64,000 nucleotides of DNA from Planctomycetota bacterium (lineage in GTDB: Bacteria; Planctomycetota; Planctomycetia; Pirellulales; Pirellulaceae). The notes under the pieces were generated by a model that ran no database searches, had not been told where the DNA came from, and saw only the letters and a program-made list of their open reading frames with translations. Shown here piece after piece: positions 43,833-52,494 of this stretch (the first letter of the stretch is position 1; the number at the start of each line of letters is the position of its first letter). The translations under genes were made by a program, and so were the position numbers. The DNA is taken from contig CAUJHS010000060.1 in assembly GCA_963204915.1 (NCBI GenBank), positions 124,001 to 188,000 on the forward strand, in the 5' to 3' direction.

Positions 43833-45689
43833 ATGCGCCCGTCCAAACGCCTTGCCACCCTACTTGCCGCCGCCGGACTGGGTTTGCCTGCCGGGCTGGC
43901 TTTGCCCGGATGTGTAGGACCGCAAGTCTTTCACCAAATTCCTGACGAGCCATTTGTAACCGCCCCCGCGGCTTCGCCCGACCGCACGCTCTCGCTTGCC
44001 CGGCAACTGGAGCGCAGCGGAGCCTCGGAAGATGCGATCAAGATGTACGAAGCGGTGCTCCAAAGCGACCCGCATCACACGAGCGCGCATCATCGCTTGG
44101 GCGTTTTGTTGGCCAAACGCGGCGACCTGGCGGAAGCCGAAAGCCATCTTCGTACGGCGCTCAAGCAAAATCCGACAAACGTCGAACTGCTGAACGATGT
44201 GGGGTATTGCTGCTTCCTCCAGCGGCGTTTGGACGAGGCCGAGCCGTTTTTCCGAAAGGCTTTGGAGATCAACCCCAACCATTCCACTTCGCGCAACAAT
44301 TTGGCGCGCGTGACGAACGACCGAAAGACTGCCCCTGTCGCTGCTCCTGCGCCAACGAAACCGGAGCCGGCTGTCGTCACCTACGAGCCCGAAGTTGTCA
44401 CGCCGCCGCCGGTGGTCACGCCGCATCCGGTGGTCACGCCGCAACCGGTGGTCGTCACGTCTGAACCCAAGGTGGTGAAGCACGAACCACTTGTCGTACG
44501 GCGTGAACCGGTCATTGTGGCGGATGAACCGCACGCGGAAGTGCGGCCCAGGACGTCAAACCGTACCGAAGCAATGCAACCGATTCGACGCGAATCCGTG
44601 GTCGCGCCGCCGCCCAAGAGCGAAGCGCCCGAGGTCGTGACTCTTCCGCAAGACGCGGCGATCAAAGAAATCACGAAAACGGCCGAAGCGGTCGCTCCGC
44701 CTACACCGCGCATGCCGCAGTCCACACCGCGCGTTTTGGTCCAGGAGGAACCGCACGAAGAAACGCTCCGCGCGCCGCCGGTGACACTCGCTTCGCAGTC
44801 GACCGTTGCGAAAGCGGCATTGAGTCCGGCTCCGAGTTCGTCGCACATTGCCTGGCTGGATGTTGATCCCGCACGAACGACCCCGCGAGCCAAGCCAACC
44901 GAGGAATTGCCATCGGCGCCTCCTCCCGTTCAGGAGTCGGCGCCCCCTCCCGCTGCTGCCCCGCGAGTTGAAACTCGGGCCGTTCCGGCGGCTCCGCCTG
45001 CTCCGGAAGAGAAAGCCGCGCCCGCGCAGACAGCGATTCCGGCGCGCGTCGCGACCTTGTCGACACCGCCGACGCCGGTTTCAGCATTGCCCAGGTCGGC
45101 GCCGGGCGCAAGCAGCAACGCACCGTTGGTGCATTTCGTGGAAAGCGATCACGAACTGACCGACTTCTCGTCGGCGCCGAGCTCCACCGATGCCGAGTAC
45201 GAGCATCCGCTGCGAGGGGTAACGGCGACATCGACCGAGAGCACAGCCGTGGAAGTGTCGCTGTCGGACTCAACCGCTCAATCGGGATCAGTCTCCAAGG
45301 CCGCCGAGTCGAACGAGGACGAAGTTGCCGTTCGAAAGCTAACAACCGCCCCCGCGGATTCGGGGCCGGTGAGGGTGCGTCTTTCGGATGCGTCGCCTGC
45401 CGGCGAAATGGAAGTTGTGGGTCCTGCGCCTTCCGCCCCCGCGCGGCGCGGTTTGCTCCACTCGCTGGGAATTCTCGATGACGAGCCGCACGCCCCACAC
45501 GAGCACCGTCCGGCGCCTCGGCCGTCGCGTCCGATGGAGAGCGAGACGGGCGGAGCATCGCCGCGTTTGGGAGGCGCGTCCAACTTGCAGGACTCGCCTG
45601 CTCGCTCCAAGCCGCCGCGCCGAAGCTTACGTACGTCGCTCAGCGCCCTGAATCCGTTTGCCGACCGCAGCGACGCCGCTGGTCACTAG
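43833..45689 (+). CDS. TPR lipoprotein with long Pro/Val-rich region
   Basis: A 618-residue exported protein. The N-terminus has a positively charged start, a hydrophobic stretch and a lipobox-like LALPGC, so Cys27 would be lipidated. Residues 50-160 contain three TPR repeats (EDAIKMYEAVLQSDPHHTSAHHRLG, DLAEAESHLRTALKQNPTN, DEAEPFFRKALEINPNH). Residues 165-600 are low complexity, rich in Pro, Val, Ala and Ser, probably disordered and spanning the periplasm or crossing the cell envelope. AAAGGA precedes ATG 43833. A scaffold role in the envelope is inferred; no enzymatic motif is visible. Confidence 0.85.
   Translation: MRPSKRLATLLAAAGLGLPAGLALPGCVGPQVFHQIPDEPFVTAPAASPDRTLSLARQLERSGASEDAIKMYEAVLQSDPHHTSAHHRLGVLLAKRGDLAEAESHLRTALKQNPTNVELLNDVGYCCFLQRRLDEAEPFFRKALEINPNHSTSRNNLARVTNDRKTAPVAAPAPTKPEPAVVTYEPEVVTPPPVVTPHPVVTPQPVVVTSEPKVVKHEPLVVRREPVIVADEPHAEVRPRTSNRTEAMQPIRRESVVAPPPKSEAPEVVTLPQDAAIKEITKTAEAVAPPTPRMPQSTPRVLVQEEPHEETLRAPPVTLASQSTVAKAALSPAPSSSHIAWLDVDPARTTPRAKPTEELPSAPPPVQESAPPPAAAPRVETRAVPAAPPAPEEKAAPAQTAIPARVATLSTPPTPVSALPRSAPGASSNAPLVHFVESDHELTDFSSAPSSTDAEYEHPLRGVTATSTESTAVEVSLSDSTAQSGSVSKAAESNEDEVAVRKLTTAPADSGPVRVRLSDASPAGEMEVVGPAPSAPARRGLLHSLGILDDEPHAPHEHRPAPRPSRPMESETGGASPRLGGASNLQDSPARSKPPRRSLRTSLSALNPFADRSDAAGH
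44406..44450 (+). repeat. 18-base tandem repeat coding a Pro-Val motif
   Basis: CCGGTGGTCACGCCGCAT/A occurs at 44406-44423 and 44424-44441, with a partial third copy ending at 44450. It lies inside the TPR lipoprotein gene and encodes repeated PVVTPH/PVVTPQ units. Slippage could change the length of the disordered region. Confidence 0.75.
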
Positions 45690-45702
45690 AGAGCCGCCAC
45701 GC

Positions 45703-46593
45703 ATGGGCGACGACGCCAAAGCCAACGTCAAGGCGATACTGAACTCGCCCAGTTACTTGCTGGCCGAGTTGGACACCAGTTTCCTGCAGCGGGCCGAGTT
45801 ACGTCCGGTGCGCATGCAGTTAGAGCTGCTCAAGCCTGAGCTGCTGTTGAGCGAAGCGCACATCGACTCGACCATTGTGGTGTTCGGGGGAACCCAAGTG
45901 GTCGAGCCAGCCGAGGCCCGGCGGCGTTGGAAGCGCGCCAAGGACCGGTTGAAGGACTCGCCCAACGACGCCCAACGGCAGCGCGACGTGGCAAGGGCCG
46001 AGCGGATCGTGGAAAAGTCGCCCTATTACGACGCCGCGCGCGAATTTGCGCGGATCGTTTCTTCCGCTTGCCAGCTTGATGGCCGGTGCGACTATGTGAT
46101 CGTCACGGGCGGAGGCCCTGGTCTGATGGAGGCCGCCAATCGCGGCGCCTTTGACGTGGGCGCCAAAACGATCGGCTTGAACATCACCTTACCCGCCGAG
46201 CAAGTGCCCAATCCGTACATCACCCCAGGATTGTGCATGCAGTTCCATTACTTCGCCTTGCGCAAGATGCACTTCCTGCTACGCGCTAAGGCTCTGGTGG
46301 TGTTTCCCGGCGGGTTCGGCACGATAGACGAATTGTTCGAAGTGCTGACACTACGACAAACGCAGCGGATGCAAGAAATTCCGGTCATTCTCTTCGGGCA
46401 AGACTACTGGCGCCGTGTGATTGATTTTCAGTTCCTGGCCGATGAAGGCGTGATTGCCGACGCCCATTTGGATCTTGTGCAGTACGCCGAGACTCCGGAA
46501 CAAGCCTGGGACATCATCACTCGCTTTCATAAGCACAAACCGCCTACGTCGCCCGGCGGAGAAACTCCCGACGTCGGCCCCAGCCCCACCTAA
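45703..46593 (+). CDS. LOG-family (TIGR00730-like) nucleotide-binding protein
   Basis: A 296-residue Rossmann-like protein. GGGPGLMEAANRGAFDVG and FPGGFGTIDELFEVLT are the two signature motifs (PGGxGTxxE) of the LOG family, whose members release adenine from nucleotide monophosphates (cytokinin activation in plants and fungi) or act as nucleotide-binding proteins. It is longer than the roughly 190-residue short LOGs, with an N-terminal extension of about 100 residues, as in the larger bacterial form. It starts 13 bases after the TPR lipoprotein stop. Function in this organism is unknown; a nucleotide 5'-monophosphate phosphoribohydrolase is the best guess. Confidence 0.88.
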   Translation: MGDDAKANVKAILNSPSYLLAELDTSFLQRAELRPVRMQLELLKPELLLSEAHIDSTIVVFGGTQVVEPAEARRRWKRAKDRLKDSPNDAQRQRDVARAERIVEKSPYYDAAREFARIVSSACQLDGRCDYVIVTGGGPGLMEAANRGAFDVGAKTIGLNITLPAEQVPNPYITPGLCMQFHYFALRKMHFLLRAKALVVFPGGFGTIDELFEVLTLRQTQRMQEIPVILFGQDYWRRVIDFQFLADEGVIADAHLDLVQYAETPEQAWDIITRFHKHKPPTSPGGETPDVGPSPT

Positions 46594-46668
46594 CCCCCGC
46601 CGGTTCGCGTCCTGCGAGGAACCACCCTCACGGTTGAGTCTTATTCCCCGTGGTCATTGGGTTGCTGG

Positions 46669-47481
46669 TTAATGGTTCTCGGTTCGCTCGATCACGAGAA
46701 GTCCGCGGGGCTGGTTCGATACGGGATCGATCGTCGCCATGGCGTGCAGAAGCGTCTCCTCGGAGATCCAATACGGCTCGTACCACTGCCGGTCAGGGTC
46801 GAACAGCAACACGCGTCGGCGTTCTGCGTCATAGGCGCCAATTGGCGCCATATGGCCCACCGCGCCTTCCGGATCGCCCGTGGCGATGCTTTGCAGGAAG
46901 TTCACCAGAATCAGGTTGCGCGCCGAGCGTTCGTTCGAGGCCAGCACCTTCTGCAGCCGCGCTCGGGCTTCAATATCGTGCGGCGAAAATCGCATCGTCT
47001 CGACGCGGACAGGGCCAAGGGCATGAGCGGCGAACACGGCCCGTGCGATCGCGGCCAATTCGTCAAGCGTTACTCCTACCCCGCCCGGCGCGAGTTTGTC
47101 CTTCCACACGTGAGGCGCCACGCAGGCCGCCACCGAGTCTGGCGTCGCAAGTTGTTCATCGGCTTTGAGCATCTCCTCGGCGCGCAATGCATTCACCAAC
47201 ATCGCAACGCTAGCCGCCGAACACGAGCGATCGTCGGGCTGAGCCGCATAGTAAGGAGTCAGCGCCCAAAAATCGGGCGCCGGATGGTTCTGAATGTATT
47301 CGCGTGCAAGAAACAGGCGAACGGCCTGCGAGCCGTACTTGGGCAAGCGGGTCGGTTCCTGGGCCGAGGCGCACACAACGGCAAGCAGCAAAGTTCCGCC
47401 CGCGTAGGCAATCCTCCGCGCCAAATCAATTGGGGAAACCGCTTCCCCGCGGGAACGGCGTAAGCGGCGCGATCGAAACAT
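46669..47481 (-). CDS. Secreted phytochelatin-synthase-like cysteine peptidase
   Basis: A 270-residue protein. An N-terminal Arg-rich stretch and hydrophobic segment (AYAGGTLLLAVVCASAQ) form a likely signal peptide. CSAASVAMLVNALR resembles the catalytic-Cys helix of phytochelatin synthases, VGHMAPIGAYD the catalytic-His strand, and VLLFDPDRQWYEPYW the catalytic-Asp region, so the Cys-His-Asp triad is in order. Bacterial relatives hydrolyse the Gly of glutathione or make phytochelatins. Its export would place it outside the glutathione-rich cytoplasm, so another peptide substrate is plausible. AGGAAAGG precedes ATG 47481. The histidine-kinase gene lies immediately upstream on the same strand. 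Confidence 0.8.
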   Translation of the reverse strand: MFRSRRLRRSRGEAVSPIDLARRIAYAGGTLLLAVVCASAQEPTRLPKYGSQAVRLFLAREYIQNHPAPDFWALTPYYAAQPDDRSCSAASVAMLVNALRAEEMLKADEQLATPDSVAACVAPHVWKDKLAPGGVGVTLDELAAIARAVFAAHALGPVRVETMRFSPHDIEARARLQKVLASNERSARNLILVNFLQSIATGDPEGAVGHMAPIGAYDAERRRVLLFDPDRQWYEPYWISEETLLHAMATIDPVSNQPRGLLVIERTENH

Positions 47482-47538
47482 ACCAGGCCTTTCCTGCAAG
47501 GAATCAATTCAACGCCCTCTCGAGTGGCGCTCCAGCAA

Positions 47539-49014
47539 CTATCTGGGACCCGCAGTCGGCAGCGTGATGACGAACGTCGTTCCTTCGCCTGGGGCGCTCT
47601 CAAATGCAATTTGGCCTTGATGCAGCTCGACGATCGTCCAACACCAAGACAAGCCAAACCCCAGACCGCGGCCCGCCTCGCGGCCAGAGTAGAACGGGTC
47701 AAACAAATGGCGACGCGCTTCCTCGCCCAATCCAGGGCCCGTATCGCGCACGCGGATGTGGACCTGCTCGCCCTCGTCCTGGCGCAGGGCGATTTCGACC
47801 TCGCCGCCCCCTTCAATAGCTTCCAAAGCGTTTCGCAAAAGCGCCCGCAAGAGCACGGCCATTTGCGTGGCGTCGGCGCGAATCGAAATGGGTTCATTTC
47901 CCGGTGGAGAAAGGAGACGTGTTCCTTGTAGTTCGGCGTTGGGTGTCATTTCCAGGATCACCCGATCAATCACGTGCCGCAAATCCATTTCGGCCAGGTT
48001 TGGCTGGGGCGGCTTGGCGAACAACATCATGTTGGCGATCATTTCAAACGCGCGAAACGCCTGGTCGTTGATCGTCGCCAAGGCGCGACGGCGCTCGGGA
48101 TCGGTCTCTTCCTGGAGCAAGGTTTGTGCGCGGGTGGCGATGTTCGCCAAGGGGTTATTGATTTCGTGGCTGGCGCCGTACGCCAACTTCTGCAGCGAAG
48201 CGAGCTTTTCACGGCGCAGCGTCGTTTCAAAGTCTTGCTCGAATGTCGCAAGCCGAGCCATCTGGGACATCACCCGGGGAAGCGCCCCGGAGCCCGGCCA
48301 TGGCTCCGCCCAACGCTCGGCGTGCATGATCGCGGAGGCCGGCGACTCATGGAGAGCGGTTTGAGCCGCAACCGTTTCGCTCGGTGCCACAGATTGCGCC
48401 ACGGCGACCATCGCGGCGTCCTCGGCCGGCGGATGACGAAGCATGGCCGCAAACTCCGCCAACCATACCGGAGCCAAACGCTCGATCAGATCGTTAATCC
48501 GCGGAGTTGACGACGCAAGTAACCATTCGATGGCGCCTCCCAGAAACGCCAGCAGACGGGCGCGCCCGCAAAGTTCGGCGCCATTCAATAGTTGCTCGGC
48601 CCGTTCGGCCCATGCGAACGCGCGGGCCGTACGCTCCACGCAGCGGCTTTCCCAGTCGGGGGAGGGCTGCAACTCGGACGTGACCACGGCATCTTCCGGC
48701 GACCACTGCAACACGGTCAGTCCCTGGGCGGCCAGCCATTCGGCCAGCTCGCGCAGGTCGCGCGGTAACGCCTTCGGGCGGCGCGGATGGACCGCGCACC
48801 ACACCGTTAAGGGCGGGTCTTCCGCCAGTACTGCTTCCAGAGCTCTAGCGCGCGCCGAAGAATCTTCGCCAATGAATGCCGACAGGAGAGCCGCCGCCGA
48901 ACGATCCGACAACGGCAATAGACAAGTGACGCCACCCGCCGTCAAACACGGAAGGCGTTGCATCGGGTGATACGTTAGGTCTTGTTGTTCCGTCCGATCA
49001 CCCGCGTTCGGCAC
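47539..49014 (-). CDS. Sensor histidine kinase (HisKA/HATPase_c), soluble
   Basis: A 491-residue kinase. The phosphoacceptor His283 lies in ASHEINNPLANI (HisKA H-box); RNALEAIEGG is the N-box, DTGPGLGEEA G1 and GRGLGFGLSWC G2. No transmembrane segment or recognised sensor domain is seen; the N-terminal 270 residues are Ala-rich and probably a divergent helical sensor. GTG 49014 follows GAGGAG. The response regulator at 49088 is transcribed in the same direction, 70 bases upstream on the minus strand, so they are probable partners, although the phosphotransfer is not demonstrated. Confidence 0.9.
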   Translation of the reverse strand: MPNAGDRTEQQDLTYHPMQRLPCLTAGGVTCLLPLSDRSAAALLSAFIGEDSSARARALEAVLAEDPPLTVWCAVHPRRPKALPRDLRELAEWLAAQGLTVLQWSPEDAVVTSELQPSPDWESRCVERTARAFAWAERAEQLLNGAELCGRARLLAFLGGAIEWLLASSTPRINDLIERLAPVWLAEFAAMLRHPPAEDAAMVAVAQSVAPSETVAAQTALHESPASAIMHAERWAEPWPGSGALPRVMSQMARLATFEQDFETTLRREKLASLQKLAYGASHEINNPLANIATRAQTLLQEETDPERRRALATINDQAFRAFEMIANMMLFAKPPQPNLAEMDLRHVIDRVILEMTPNAELQGTRLLSPPGNEPISIRADATQMAVLLRALLRNALEAIEGGGEVEIALRQDEGEQVHIRVRDTGPGLGEEARRHLFDPFYSGREAGRGLGFGLSWCWTIVELHQGQIAFESAPGEGTTFVITLPTAGPR

Positions 49015-49087
49015 GACGGACGCTCCTCACCATGGACCGGGGGTAGCTTACCGGAGGGAAGGCCGCGAGCGGAGCCGCCGGTTGCGA

Positions 49088-49675
49088 TTAAGCATGAGCG
49101 CCCACTTTTTCCATGTCCAGCATTTCGCAGGCGCGGTCCAGCAGCTCTTCAATTTTGAAAGGCTTTTGCAGGAAGTCGTCGGCGCCGGCGTCGCGCAATT
49201 CAGAGACTTTGTCTTGCTCGACCATACCCGAAATGCAGATCACTTTGACCCCTTCCAGGCTGTCGTCGGCGCGAATGCGCTGGCAAACTTCTTTGCCGTT
49301 GATGTCGGGCAACATCACATCGAGAATCACGAGGTCCGGGCGAAACTCTTTCGTGAGCATGCCCGCGTCGAACCCGTTGTTGGCGGTTTTGACGTCGAAG
49401 CGGCCGTCGCGTTCGAACATATCGACCATCAACTCCACCAGGTCTTGATCGTCGTCCACCACGAGAAGCTTGCGTTTGCCGCTCTCCAGGGCATCGGTGG
49501 GGATGCCGTTGTCCTTCATGAACGCGTACAGTTGATCACGCGGGATCCTGCGGAAGCGGCTTCCGGGAACGCGGAATCCTTTCAATTGGCCGCTATCGAA
49601 ACAGCGGATAATGGTTTGCTGGCTAACTTTACAAATCTTGGCGGCTTCGCCTGTGGTAAACACCGTTTTTGCCAT
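49088..49675 (-). CDS. Response regulator with N-terminal excisionase/BldC-type HTH
   Basis: A 195-residue protein. Residues 1-55 form a MerR-like/excisionase-type helix-turn-helix (TTGEAAKICKVSQQTIIRCFDSGQLKGFRVPGSRFRRIPRDQL). Residues 68-185 are a receiver domain: acidic pocket at Asp74-76, phosphoacceptor Asp119 in LVILDVMLPD, and Lys in LQKPF. A DNA-binding module before the receiver is unusual overall but common in planctomycetes. It is followed by the kinase gene. A strong promoter and an array of inverted TTGAC-type elements lie upstream, consistent with autoregulation. Confidence 0.9.
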   Translation of the reverse strand: MAKTVFTTGEAAKICKVSQQTIIRCFDSGQLKGFRVPGSRFRRIPRDQLYAFMKDNGIPTDALESGKRKLLVVDDDQDLVELMVDMFERDGRFDVKTANNGFDAGMLTKEFRPDLVILDVMLPDINGKEVCQRIRADDSLEGVKVICISGMVEQDKVSELRDAGADDFLQKPFKIEELLDRACEMLDMEKVGAHA

Positions 49676-49916
49676 TGAAATCTCTCCCTAGCCTTTCGGC
49701 GGACTAGCGTAAAACTTCGACCTTTCCCGACCCGTCCCGGGGAAGGAAAGTTCCACTTACCCCGTATCACGTCCCGCAGTCGCTAGCCCTCAAGTCCCTC
49801 TGTCAGTGAAGACCGCGTGACATGTGTAAATGGCTTAAATTCTGGCTCTTGGTCTTCCGGCTTAATCGTCAGCTTTATTCAAACCTGCCGAGATTACCAA
49901 GTTTGCCAGCGTAGGA

Positions 49917-49944
49917 ATTATAACGTCGCCGCGAAGCTAGTCAA
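49917..49944 (-). promoter_or_regulatory. Sigma-70-type promoter of the response-regulator gene
   Basis: On the minus strand TTGACT (49944-49939, 5 of 6) and a perfect TATAAT (49922-49917) are spaced by 16 bases. Transcription would start near 49910, leaving a long leader of about 235 bases before ATG 49675. Confidence 0.65.
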
Positions 49945-49992
49945 GATTGATATTCTTGACGCAAATCTTTACTAAATATGGCTTTGCGTCAA
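49940..49992. promoter_or_regulatory. Operator-like inverted repeats upstream of response-regulator promoter
   Basis: Two inverted repeats share one arm: GTCAAGA (49940-49946) with TCTTGAC (49954-49960), and TTGACGCAAA (49956-49965) with TTTGCGTCAA (49983-49992), the second perfect over 10 bases. Together they give three TTGAC elements at and just upstream of the predicted -35. This arrangement suggests a cooperative regulator site. Confidence 0.55.
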
Positions 49993-50309
49993 TCGGTGGC
50001 TTGTGGAATGAAATTCTTCCTTCCAGTTTTTCCCATTTCATCATCGTAAACCTAGGAAAAATAGAGACCTTGGAAAACTAGAAACACCGCTTATACCAGC
50101 TCGAAATGAACACTTTTTGCACAAAAGGCGCGGCTTGCTGAGAATTAACAAGAATTGTCTAACGCGCCCAGATCGCTGCCGCGCAGGGGGCAACATCAGC
50201 ATGGTTGCACGGTTGAGGCCGCGTGGTGACGCCCGACGCGGAATGAGCGAGTTCGCTGAGGCCGCTGTTTAGGTTGGTTCGGGGAGCTGCGCACTCGCCC
50301 GACAAGAAC

Positions 50310-52136
50310 TCACACGCCTTTGCCTTCGAGGTGCGCCAGTAACAGCGCGACATCGGCAGGCGTAATTCCGCTGATGCGGCTCGCCTGATCCAGTGTGACG
50401 GGACGTATACGCGAAAACTTCTCCCGCGCTTCGACGCGCAGGTGAACAATCAACGTGTAATCAAAATGCGGCGGAATCCGCTTCATCGAAAGCCGTTTCT
50501 GTCGCTCCACCTGAAGTTCTTGGCGGGCAATGTACCCTGAGTACTTGACGTCGTACTCAACCTGCTGCGAAACTTCGCGCGGCACGATGGCCAGTTCGGG
50601 AAGTCGTTCGGTCAGGTCTTGCCAGGTCACTTCAGGACGACTCAATAACCGGGCGAGCGATACGCCGTCGGCGCGCGTCGCTTCGAGCCGCTCCGTGACA
50701 CGCGCGATCTCGGCTTCTTTGGTCGCCAGAAGCGCCTGCCGCCGCAGGCCGACAAGTCCCACCTTTGCGCCCAGTGGCGTGAGGCGCCGATCTGCGTTGT
50801 CCTGGCGGAGCATCAAACGATACTCCGCCCGACTCGTGAACATACGATAGGGTTCATCCACGCTGCGCGTGACCAGATCGTCAATCAATACGCCGATGTA
50901 CGCCTGATCGCGCCGCAACACGAGCGGTTCATCGCCGCGCAGCATAAGCGCCGCATTGGTCCCTGCCATGAGCCCCTGCGCGGCGGCTTCTTCGTATCCC
51001 GTGGTGCCGTTCAATTGTCCTGCAAAAAACAAACCGCGTACGGGCTTGGTTTCAAGCCACGGATGGAGCTGGTCGGGAGGACAATAGTCGTATTCCACGG
51101 CATAGCCATAACGCATGATTTGAGCGTGCTGGCAGCCGGGGATTTCTCGGAACATGGCGTCTTGCACGTCGCGCGGAAGGCTCGTCGAGACGCCGTTCAC
51201 GTACACTTCGCGCGTGTGGCGGCCTTCCGGCTCCAGAAACAATTGATGCTGAGATTTCTCGGCAAAACGCACGACTTTGTCTTCAATCGACGGACAATAT
51301 CGCGGTCCGCTGGACTGAATCTGCCCGCTGTACATGGGCGCCCGGTGCAAATTCTCTCGAATCAGCGCGTGCACTTTCTCATTCGTATGCGTGATCCAGC
51401 ACGGAAGCTGCTCGCCCGTGAGGCGTTCCGTGAGAAAAGAGAAAGGTTGCGGATCGTCGTCTCCGGGTTGAATTTGCGTTTGCGAGTAATCAATCGTTCT
51501 TCCATTAAGACGCGCTGGCGTTCCGGTTTTGAACCGCTCCACGCGAAAGCCCAAGCGATGCAAAGCGCCGCTGATGCCATGGGTGGTTCCCTCACCGGCG
51601 CGGCCGCCAGGCGTTTTCGCTTCGCCCGTATGCATGATGGCGGCCAGGAAGGTTCCTGTGGTCAGCACCACCGCCGGGGCATGGTAAACCGCACCTCCGC
51701 GCACGGCCACGCCAATGATGTGCAGCACACCGCCGCGTTCCTCGGTCAACAGGTCTTCCACCGTCTCTTGCCGCAAGACGAGGTTATCGGCCTCCTCGAC
51801 AATTCGTTTGACTTCCTGCTGATAGCCCTTCTTATCGGCCTGCGCGCGGGGGCTATGCATGGCGGGGCCTTTGCTTCGGTTCAACAGGCGGAACTGAATG
51901 CCTGTGGCGTCGATCGCTTGCCCCATGGCGCCCCCCAAGGCGTCGAGCTCGCGCACAATCTGCCCTTTGGCCACGCCGCCGATGGCGGGATTGCAACTCA
52001 TCTGCGCCACCGTGTCGCAGTTGGTGGTCAGCAGGGCGGTTTTGGCGCCTAAGCGAGCAGCGGAAAGGGCCGCTTCCGTTCCTGCATGGCCAGCGCCCAC
52101 AACCAACACATCGTAATGATAGATAACCGTTGCCAT
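50310..52136 (-). CDS. mnmG: tRNA uridine 5-carboxymethylaminomethyl modification enzyme MnmG (GidA)
   Basis: A 608-residue FAD protein that, with MnmE, installs the carboxymethylaminomethyl group at U34 of certain tRNAs. DVLVVGAGHAGTEAALSAARLG is the FAD-binding Rossmann motif; CNPAIGGVAKG, RLNRSKGPAMHSPRAQAD and MFTSRAEYRLMLRQDNADRRL are invariant family blocks, and the C-terminal helical domain (SRISGITPADVALLLAHL) binds MnmE and tRNA. The start is placed at ATG 52136 because family members begin just before YDVLVVGAG; an upstream 74-residue extension is rejected. No Shine-Dalgarno sequence is evident. MnmE is not in the window. Confidence 0.96.
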   Translation of the reverse strand: MATVIYHYDVLVVGAGHAGTEAALSAARLGAKTALLTTNCDTVAQMSCNPAIGGVAKGQIVRELDALGGAMGQAIDATGIQFRLLNRSKGPAMHSPRAQADKKGYQQEVKRIVEEADNLVLRQETVEDLLTEERGGVLHIIGVAVRGGAVYHAPAVVLTTGTFLAAIMHTGEAKTPGGRAGEGTTHGISGALHRLGFRVERFKTGTPARLNGRTIDYSQTQIQPGDDDPQPFSFLTERLTGEQLPCWITHTNEKVHALIRENLHRAPMYSGQIQSSGPRYCPSIEDKVVRFAEKSQHQLFLEPEGRHTREVYVNGVSTSLPRDVQDAMFREIPGCQHAQIMRYGYAVEYDYCPPDQLHPWLETKPVRGLFFAGQLNGTTGYEEAAAQGLMAGTNAALMLRGDEPLVLRRDQAYIGVLIDDLVTRSVDEPYRMFTSRAEYRLMLRQDNADRRLTPLGAKVGLVGLRRQALLATKEAEIARVTERLEATRADGVSLARLLSRPEVTWQDLTERLPELAIVPREVSQQVEYDVKYSGYIARQELQVERQKRLSMKRIPPHFDYTLIVHLRVEAREKFSRIRPVTLDQASRISGITPADVALLLAHLEGKGV

Positions 52137-52494
52137 GCTTTTCATGGTAGGAAGGGGGCGAATGTCGCGTAAGTGGGCGTCTGGCGCCAGAAGTCGGGGA
52201 AAGCGGCGGGCCTGGAATCTCGGGCTTGATCGCTCTTGCCACGGCGCGACCTGCACTTCCGGCGCCGTTTTGCGAACGAAAACTCCGCTGAGGTGAGCCG
52301 CGGAAGCCGACTGGTGGATTTTAGCGAGGATAGGACAAGTTGCGCGGGTCTTCTGCATTTACCAGTCGGTTTAAGAACTTTCCCCGGGTCGCGCCGCTTA
52401 TGTCGATTTTCTAGGAAGACTTTCGATTTAGCTCATTTACTGCATTTGCAACCCACCCCAGGATATCGCAGGGTTGCCCAGCGCGGGGGACGCC
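52137..52494 (+). other. Intergenic region between divergent mnmG and porin genes
   Basis: About 358 bases. The half nearest mnmG could encode an N-terminal extension in frame but lacks family similarity. The half nearest the porin gene is AT-rich; I do not see a convincing hexamer pair on either strand. Confidence 0.45.

Larger units (their letters stand above)
49676..50309 (-). other. Long AT-rich intergenic region upstream of the response regulator
   Basis: These 634 bases separate mnmG from the response regulator, both on the minus strand. The middle (about 49900-50150) is clearly richer in A and T than the surrounding genes. It holds the promoter and operator-like repeats listed separately. 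No open frame with a convincing ribosome site and no RNA-gene fold was recognised. Confidence 0.6.

Noticed and set aside
44406-44450. Possible CRISPR-like or minisatellite array
   Set aside because: Only two and a half 18-base units, in frame inside a coding region with no spacers.
44701-45558. A 285-codon antisense frame over the TPR lipoprotein
   Set aside because: It arises from the high-GC repetitive coding strand; the lipoprotein has signal, TPR repeats and ribosome site.
46657-47463. A 268-codon plus-strand frame opposite the phytochelatin-synthase-like gene
   Set aside because: The minus-strand gene has a signal peptide, catalytic triad and ribosome site; the plus frame has none.
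51015-52052. A 345-codon open frame antisense to mnmG
   Set aside because: It mirrors the codon structure of mnmG and has no family resemblance.
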